This document shows positions 1-3,764 of a DNA stretch of 5,049 bases, in pieces. The translations under genes were made by a program, and so were the position numbers. Positions within the stretch are counted from its first letter, which is position 1, and the number at the start of each line of letters is the position of its first letter. The notes below the pieces were generated by a model. That model saw only the letters and a program-made list of their open reading frames with translations. It was not told the DNA's origin and made no database searches. Source of the stretch: Selenomonadaceae bacterium (GTDB taxonomy: Bacteria > Bacillota > Negativicutes > Selenomonadales > Selenomonadaceae); the NCBI GenBank assembly GCA_017453765.1, contig JAFTEG010000076.1:1-5049 (forward strand). The letters run 5' to 3'.

Positions 1-52
1 CATTCATAAAAACGCGGCGGCACGCAAAAAATCTAAGCTCACGTTAAAGTAA
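1..52 (+). CDS. rpsT: 30S ribosomal protein S20, C-terminal end (partial)
   Basis: Reading from base 2, the sequence encodes IHKNAAARKKSKLTLK and then TAA at 50-52. The IHKN-A-AA-R-KKS-L pattern is the C-terminal helix of ribosomal protein S20, a primary 16S rRNA-binding protein of the small subunit. Only the last 16 codons are in the window. The protein seems to stop slightly early. One extra A in the AAA at 46-48 would extend it with V-N-A-I-S and a stop at 64-66, which resembles the usual S20 ending in Asn-Ala. A homopolymer miscall or a natural small truncation are both possible. The terminator at 77-108 closes this transcription unit. Identification rests on family recall from a short stretch, but the motif is distinctive. 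Confidence 0.85.
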   Translation, partial: IHKNAAARKKSKLTLK

Positions 53-76
53 ACGCAATTTCATAAATTTTTTTCC

Positions 77-108
77 AAAGTTCACTCGGATAGGTGAACT
101 TTTTTTTT
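77..108 (+). terminator. Intrinsic terminator after rpsT
   Basis: AAAGTTCAC (77-85) pairs perfectly with GTGAACTTT (94-102) around the 8-nt loop TCGGATAG (86-93). The T run continues to 108. This is a textbook Rho-independent terminator, placed about 25 bp after the rpsT stop. Its loop is shared with the terminator after sepF (995-1025). Confidence 0.9.
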
Positions 109-170
109 AGCCGTTTGAAAAAATTTTTCGGCATTGAAAAAACTTTTATGAAAATAACTTGAAAAAATCC

Positions 171-200
171 TTTACAAATTACAAAAGAGTATGTTAAAAT
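171..200 (+). promoter_or_regulatory. Probable sepF promoter
   Basis: TTTACA (171-176) and TAAAAT (195-200) are separated by 18 bp. A TG at 192-193 gives an extended -10 (TG-T-TAAAAT). Transcription would start near 207, leaving a leader of about 140 nt that contains the heptad array, the strong Shine-Dalgarno and the hairpin. Three copies of TTGAAAAAA (115-123, 134-142, 159-167) lie just upstream and may act as curved or UP-element-like DNA. This is inferred from consensus only. Confidence 0.55.
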
Positions 201-210
201 ACCGGCAAGT

Positions 211-252
211 TAGATTTTAGCGATTAGCTCGTAGTTCGTAGCGATTAGTGAT
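211..252 (+). repeat. Degenerate 7-bp tandem array, copy 1 (TAGNNNN units)
   Basis: Six consecutive heptads each begin with TAG, at 211, 218, 225, 232, 239 and 246. The units are TAGATTT, TAGCGAT, TAGCTCG, TAGTTCG, TAGCGAT and TAGTGAT. The period is exact, while four positions vary. It lies in the sepF leader just after the predicted start of transcription. Comparable 7-bp arrays follow sepF and precede hemA, so this looks like a dispersed class of short tandem repeat. Function is unknown. Confidence 0.75.
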
Positions 253-302
253 TTGTAAGGAAAAAAATCTACAACAGAAAAAAATTTGCGGAATTTATTT
301 TT

Positions 303-341
303 ACGGAGGTGAAAAGTCAAATTTGTTTCGTGCAAATTTGA
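303..341 (+). promoter_or_regulatory. Strong Shine-Dalgarno followed by perfect 9-bp hairpin ahead of sepF
   Basis: GGAGGTGA (305-312) is a full match to the 16S rRNA 3' end. The first ATG in the sepF frame is at 349, about 37 nt downstream, far beyond the normal spacing. Between them TCAAATTTG (317-325) and CAAATTTGA (333-341) form a perfect 9-bp inverted repeat with the 7-nt loop TTTCGTG. If the hairpin folds in the mRNA it removes 25 nt and leaves about 11 unpaired nt between site and start, which is workable. CAAATTTG is itself palindromic, so a duplicated protein-binding site is an alternative reading. Confidence 0.6.
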
Positions 342-348
342 TGAAATT

Positions 349-927
349 ATGATTATTATGGATTGGGCAAGAAAGCTTACCGATTTGATAATGCCGCTGG
401 AGCCTACGGAAGAGGAAGAGTTGGCAGAAGAAAGAAAGCAAGCGGCGAGAGTTGCCGAAAGCAAAGCGCAAGTTCCGGCTATGAAAGAAGTAAAGCGCGT
501 GGCGACGGCGAACGGTGCAACTTACGCGGCGATGAACACGGCAGAAAACGGTACGATGTCGGTAGGCGGCAAGCGCTATTCTGCGTATGAAAATCCTGCG
601 CCTGAAACTGAGGCTACGGATAGCCCCGGCTTGAAAATTGTCAAGTCCCCCGAATTTTCCGTAAAGATTTATCATTCCGTGAACGGCAGTCAAGTCTGCG
701 CGGTGGCAGATGACATTTTGAGCAGAAAAGCCGCCGTTGTAAATTACGAGGAGCTTGATGAAGCCGAACAGCGCAGAATTTGCGACTTCATTAACGGCGT
801 CTGCTACGCGTCGGACGGTTCGGTTCGTATGATTTCGGACAGAATTTTCCTCTACGTTCCCGCCGGTATTAATTCGGAAGATATCGCAATGGCGGCGGCG
901 TCAGTTTACGCGCACGGCGGAAGATAA
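349..927 (+). CDS. sepF: Cell division protein SepF
   Basis: SepF is a cytoplasmic FtsZ partner that tethers and aligns FtsZ polymers at the membrane in Gram-positive bacteria and relatives. The 192-residue product has the expected layout. An N-terminal segment (residues 4-17, DWARKLTDLIMPLE) can form an amphipathic membrane-targeting helix. An acidic and then Ala/Lys-rich linker follows (about 18-100). The conserved SepF domain (about 103-186) shows VVNYEELDEAEQRRICDFINGV, then a Gly-containing turn and DRIFLYVP, the usual beta-strand ending of the family. The length is slightly above the common 140-180 residues because of the linker. The start is ambiguous: ATG 349 and ATG 358 are in the same frame and neither has a close Shine-Dalgarno. 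Starting at 358 gives MDWARK, which fits family N-termini well. In many Bacillota sepF sits in the ylm cluster beside divIVA. Here it stands alone, between its own promoter and terminator. Family assignment is firm. Confidence 0.93.
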   Translation: MIIMDWARKLTDLIMPLEPTEEEELAEERKQAARVAESKAQVPAMKEVKRVATANGATYAAMNTAENGTMSVGGKRYSAYENPAPETEATDSPGLKIVKSPEFSVKIYHSVNGSQVCAVADDILSRKAAVVNYEELDEAEQRRICDFINGVCYASDGSVRMISDRIFLYVPAGINSEDIAMAAASVYAHGGR

Positions 928-930
928 TTT

Positions 931-993
931 GGATTAAGGATTAAGGATTTAGAATTTAGAATGTAGGATTTAGGATTAGTGACTACAAGTTAA
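931..993 (+). repeat. Degenerate 7-bp tandem array, copy 2 (GRATTWA units)
   Basis: Starting 4 bp after the sepF stop, at least seven heptads run without a break from 931 to 979. They are two GGATTAA, then GGATTTA, GAATTTA, GAATGTA, GGATTTA and GGATTAG. Two weaker units (TGACTAC, AAGTTAA) reach the terminator stem at 995. The periodicity is exact and the units are more alike than in the array at 211-252. It is non-coding and lies between sepF and its terminator. Confidence 0.85.
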
Positions 994-994
994 T

Positions 995-1025
995 AAAAAA
1001 GGTACTCGGATAGGGTGCCTTTTTT
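995..1025 (+). terminator. Intrinsic terminator after sepF
   Basis: Six A and GGTAC (995-1005) pair with GTGCC and six T (1015-1025), giving an 11-bp stem with one T-G wobble and a 9-nt loop, TCGGATAGG. The A and T runs flank the GC part in the usual way. The sequence ACTCGGATAGG at 1004-1014 is identical to 84-94 in the rpsT terminator, although the stems differ. Confidence 0.88.
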
Positions 1026-1042
1026 AGTTTTGAAAAAAATAC

Positions 1043-1071
1043 TTGCCGATATGGAATTATCTATTTAAAAT
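1043..1071 (+). promoter_or_regulatory. Probable promoter for the CNNM-like gene and hemA
   Basis: TTGCCG (1043-1048) and TAAAAT (1066-1071) are separated by exactly 17 bp, close to the housekeeping sigma consensus. The -10 hexamer is the same as in the predicted sepF promoter. It lies directly after the sepF terminator and about 57 bp before the TTG start at 1128. No further promoter is obvious before hemA, so it may serve both genes. Confidence 0.55.
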
Positions 1072-1127
1072 AGGAAAGAATCTGTTTAAATAAAAACGAA
1101 ATTTTTTTATAAGTCGGAGGAATTATT

Positions 1128-2417
1128 TTGACCGCGTTAATTTTACCGCTCGCGCTGATAATGTTTTTGGCGATTATGAGCGGTTATTTTTCGTTAATGG
1201 AAACGGCGCTGAATGAAGGACGTCACGGCAGATTGGAAAAAATGTCGCAGGACGGCGATAAAGACGCAGAATCCGCTCTGAAAATTTTTGAATCCCCTGC
1301 CAACGCACTTTCTACCGCGCAGATCGGCGTAACCGTCACGGGAATTTTATCCGGCGTCGCGTCATTTTTTATTGCCAATTTATTTTTAGACAGCATAAAT
1401 TTTTTTGACGGCGCGGAAATTGTTGCGCTGATAATTTCATTAGCCGTCGTAATTTTCATAATGCTTTTATTCGGCAACTTCTTACCGTCACGCGCGGCAC
1501 GGCAGGCGCCGGAAAATTTTTTACTCAGTCACCACAAAAGTATAAAAGTCGTCGTGCTACTGATGACGCCGATAGTTTTTTTGTTCGACAAAATTTCAGC
1601 AGGCGTTATGATGCTACTGGGGATGAACCCCGAAACTACCGATACCGTCACGGAAGATGAGGTTAAAGATTTAATTGAGCAAGGCACGGAGGACGGGACG
1701 TTTGCCGAATTTGAACGCGAGGCGGTGGATAAAATTTTTCACCTCAGCGACGAGACCGCCTACGCGCTGATGACGCCGCGAATCCATATGCGCTGGCTTG
1801 ACATTACCGATGACATTGAACGCAATTTGAAAATCGTGCGTGAAACCAATCAGACGATTTTTCCCGCCGGTGAAGGCAGTCTCGATGAATTTCGCGGCGT
1901 GATTTACGCTAAGGATTTACTTGACGCCGTTTTAAATCTCAAGCCGAATGAAAAAATTGACTTGACTGCGCTGTTGAAAAAGCCCATATTCGTACCGCGC
2001 ACAATGGATATTTTCAGACTGGTGGAGCGATTTAAGACGAGTGGCGATTCTGCCGCGATTGTGAATGACGAATACGGCGGCGTTATCGGCATTGTGACGC
2101 TTGATGACATTGCCGGTGAAATTGTCGGCACGAAAGACGTTGAACAGCCGCGCGACAAGCAGATTGTTCAGAAAGATGACGCTTACCTTGTCGAGGGGCT
2201 TTGTGACATTGATGACTTTAAAAGTCGGTTTAACTTTGACGCGTTGCCGGGCGAAGAGCATGAATATTTTCAGACTATGGGCGGCTTTGTAACTTCGCTT
2301 TTCGGCTACATTCCGAAAGTCGGTGAGACGTACGATTGGAACGGCTTGCATTTTGAAGTTTTGAAAATGGACAGGGCGCGTGTAGCTAAAATTCGCATTA
2401 CCGAAATTAACTCTTAA
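1128..2417 (+). CDS. CNNM/CBS/CorC_HlyC-domain membrane protein (hemolysin-family, putative cation exporter)
   Basis: This 429-residue protein has the complete architecture of the family often annotated as hemolysin C or TlyC. Characterised relatives (CorC, MpfA) are linked to Mg2+ efflux, while the haemolysin name is historical. Residues 1-165 form the CNNM membrane domain, with hydrophobic segments at about 3-24, 66-90, 96-117 and 138-163. It includes the family-like FSLMETAL and ALSTAQIGVTVTG. A linker helix EDEVKDLIEQGTEDGTFAEFE (176-196) follows. A CBS pair covers about 205-335, beginning at MTPRIHMRWLD (215-225) and ending with NDEYGGVIGIVTLDDIAGEIVG (313-334). The C-terminal CorC_HlyC domain is at about 345-427. 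The start is TTG, chosen because GGAGG (1116-1120) lies 7 nt upstream and the N-terminus enters the first membrane helix at once. One oddity is GNFLPS at 116-121, where the family usually has Gly-Glu-x-x-Pro-Lys. The gene ends inside a heptad array and is followed 42 bp later by hemA, probably on the same mRNA. The direction and ion of transport are inferred from the family. Confidence 0.9.
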   Translation: MTALILPLALIMFLAIMSGYFSLMETALNEGRHGRLEKMSQDGDKDAESALKIFESPANALSTAQIGVTVTGILSGVASFFIANLFLDSINFFDGAEIVALIISLAVVIFIMLLFGNFLPSRAARQAPENFLLSHHKSIKVVVLLMTPIVFLFDKISAGVMMLLGMNPETTDTVTEDEVKDLIEQGTEDGTFAEFEREAVDKIFHLSDETAYALMTPRIHMRWLDITDDIERNLKIVRETNQTIFPAGEGSLDEFRGVIYAKDLLDAVLNLKPNEKIDLTALLKKPIFVPRTMDIFRLVERFKTSGDSAAIVNDEYGGVIGIVTLDDIAGEIVGTKDVEQPRDKQIVQKDDAYLVEGLCDIDDFKSRFNFDALPGEEHEYFQTMGGFVTSLFGYIPKVGETYDWNGLHFEVLKMDRARVAKIRITEINS

Positions 2418-2450
2418 CTCTTTACTCTTAACTCTTCACTCTTAACTAAA
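2409..2450 (-). repeat. Degenerate 7-bp tandem array, copy 3 (AACTCTT units), overlapping a stop codon
   Basis: Five consecutive heptads cover 2409-2443: AACTCTT, AACTCTT, TACTCTT, AACTCTT and CACTCTT. A degenerate unit, AACTAAA, reaches 2450. On the minus strand the unit reads AAGAGTT, similar to the AAGGATT register of the array at 931-993, so this copy appears inverted. The first heptad supplies the last codons (Asn-Ser) and part of the TAA stop (2415-2417) of the CNNM-like gene. The array fills most of the 42-bp gap before hemA and ends at its Shine-Dalgarno. Confidence 0.85.
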
Positions 2451-2459
2451 GGAGACTAA

Positions 2460-3659
2460 ATGCAACTTAAAATTTTGGGATTGAACTACAAAACCGCGCC
2501 GGTTGAAATTCGCGAAAAATTTTCCGTCGACAAAGACTCAATACAGTTGGGACTCGCAAATTTGGACGGCTACGAAGACATTGAAGAGGCGGTTATACTT
2601 TCAACGTGCAACCGCACGGAAATTTACGCCGTGACTTCGACAAATGACGCTGATTGTATGAAAAATTTTTTGAACGATTTAACCGGCGGCGGCGTGGAAA
2701 ATTTTTTGTACGCGTACGAAGGCGAAAATTGCATTCGCCACCTTTTTAATGTATCGTCGAGTTTGGATTCGCTGATTTTAGGCGAAGGGCAAATTTTGTC
2801 GCAGGTTAAAGACGCCTATACCATTGCGAAGGCGGCAGGCACTACCGGCACGGTTTTAAATACGCTTTTCAATAAGGCTATCGCCGTCGGCAAGTTGGTA
2901 CGCACGGAAACGCGCATTGCCTACAATTCGGTGTCGATAAGCTCCGCCGCAGTTGACCTTGCCGCGAAAAATTTGGGCGGTCTTAAAAATCGCAGTGCTT
3001 TAATTTTCGGCGCAGGCAAAATGGCTCAACTTACCGCGCAACATTTAAAGGCACGCGGCATTGAAAAAATTATCGTCGCCAATCGCCACTACTCCCGCGC
3101 CGTTGAAATGGCTGAAAAATTCGGCGCACAGGCAGTAGCGTGGGAAGAGGCAATGACCAGCGCTGATGATGTTGATTTAATCATAACTTCGACCGGCGCG
3201 CCGCATTACGTGGTTAAAACTTGGCAGACGCAACAGCTTATGACGCGCAGGCAGGGGCGTGAACTCTTTTTCATTGACATTGCCGTACCGCGTGACGTTG
3301 ATCCGGAAGTCGCGCAGATTAACGGCGTGACGCTGTACAATATTGATGACCTTGAATCAGTCGTCGAGTCGAATTTAAAATTTCGGCAGGAGGAGGCGAA
3401 ATCTGCGCGGAAAATAGTAGACTCCAACGTTGCGGCGATTATGGAGCGATTTAAATATTTAAAATTCCGTCCGCTCATGGCTGACCTTTCGCAACGCGCC
3501 GAAAAAATTCGTGAACGTGAATTAAAACGCGTGGCACATAAACTGCCGAATTTAAGTGACGAAGAAAAAAAAAGTCGTCGACCAAATGACAAAGATGATT
3601 GTACGAAAACTTTTGCGAATGCCGATGATGAGGTTAAACGCGTCGGCAGGTACGGATGA
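2460..3659 (+). CDS. hemA: Glutamyl-tRNA reductase, C-terminus frameshifted
   Basis: HemA reduces glutamyl-tRNA(Glu) with NADPH to glutamate-1-semialdehyde, the first committed step of tetrapyrrole synthesis by the C5 route. Family marks are clear. The N-terminus is LGLNYKTAPVEIREK. The catalytic Cys is at residue 50, its usual position, in LSTCNRTEIYA. SLDSLILGEGQILSQVKDAY lies at 101-120, and the NADPH-binding Rossmann loop FGAGKMAQ at 183-190. FFIDIAVPRDVDPEV (270-284) leads into the dimerisation helices from about 305. AGGAG (2450-2454) sits 5 nt before ATG. The open frame gives 399 residues, but the family match stops after Lys371 at a run of nine A (3565-3573). The following 28 residues (SRRPND onward) are unlike HemA. 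The true C-terminus lies in the next frame, to 3708. With eight A the product would be 415 residues, near the usual 415-450. The break may be an assembly error, a mutation, or a site rescued by slippage. Catalytic and NADPH domains are intact, and the end of the dimerisation domain is lost. Confidence 0.95.
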   Translation: MQLKILGLNYKTAPVEIREKFSVDKDSIQLGLANLDGYEDIEEAVILSTCNRTEIYAVTSTNDADCMKNFLNDLTGGGVENFLYAYEGENCIRHLFNVSSSLDSLILGEGQILSQVKDAYTIAKAAGTTGTVLNTLFNKAIAVGKLVRTETRIAYNSVSISSAAVDLAAKNLGGLKNRSALIFGAGKMAQLTAQHLKARGIEKIIVANRHYSRAVEMAEKFGAQAVAWEEAMTSADDVDLIITSTGAPHYVVKTWQTQQLMTRRQGRELFFIDIAVPRDVDPEVAQINGVTLYNIDDLESVVESNLKFRQEEAKSARKIVDSNVAAIMERFKYLKFRPLMADLSQRAEKIRERELKRVAHKLPNLSDEEKKSRRPNDKDDCTKTFANADDEVKRVGRYG

Positions 3660-3708
3660 CGAAAAATTTTTCACAGCCGCAATGAGAGCATTACTTCTTG
3701 ACGGTTAA
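3565..3708 (+). other. hemA: A9 slip site and displaced 3' end of hemA
   Basis: Nine consecutive A occupy 3565-3573. Reading from 3574 in the +1 frame gives 44 codons, beginning VVDQMTKMIVRKLL and ending MRALLLDG before TAA at 3706-3708. This is the expected HemA C-terminus: helix residues after LPNLSDEE-KK, then the MIVRKLL and P-M-RL pattern, an acidic stretch, and a final Leu-rich helix. Dropping one A joins it to the upstream frame exactly. Adding one A instead gives an early TGA after KKKSSTK. The conservation of the tail argues that the break is recent or artefactual, or that the frame is still being reached. Confidence 0.88.
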
Positions 3709-3764
3709 TGTATAATTTCAATGTTTGATTAATAATAAAAATTTTTCACGGGGGAAGGTTTTAA

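Noticed and set aside
211..259. CRISPR-like array in the sepF leader.
   Set aside because: The units are 7 bp with no spacers, so this is a short tandem repeat and not a CRISPR.
301..693. Long minus-strand open frame opposite sepF.
   Set aside because: It is a shadow of sepF, whose protein is clearly recognisable. The antisense product is Arg/His-rich with no family resemblance and no ribosome site.
1932..2351. Minus-strand open frames within the CNNM-like gene.
   Set aside because: They overlap the conserved CBS and CorC_HlyC coding sequence and have no recognisable protein features.
3206..3592. Minus-strand open frame opposite hemA.
   Set aside because: It is a Ser/Arg-rich shadow of the conserved HemA coding strand with no independent start signals.
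3698..3716. TTGACG (3698-3703) and TATAAT (3711-3716) as a niaP promoter.
   Set aside because: The spacing is only 7 bp, so they cannot act together. TATAAT has no good -35 at 16-18 bp, and the TG is misplaced for an extended -10. A weak niaP promoter remains possible but is not supported.
3662..3749. A 13-nt direct repeat, AAAAATTTTTCAC, at 3662-3674 and 3737-3749 flanking the hemA end.
   Set aside because: Ten of the 13 bases are A5T5, which is very common in this DNA. The first copy is coding (EKFFT of the displaced HemA tail), and no mobile element lies between them.
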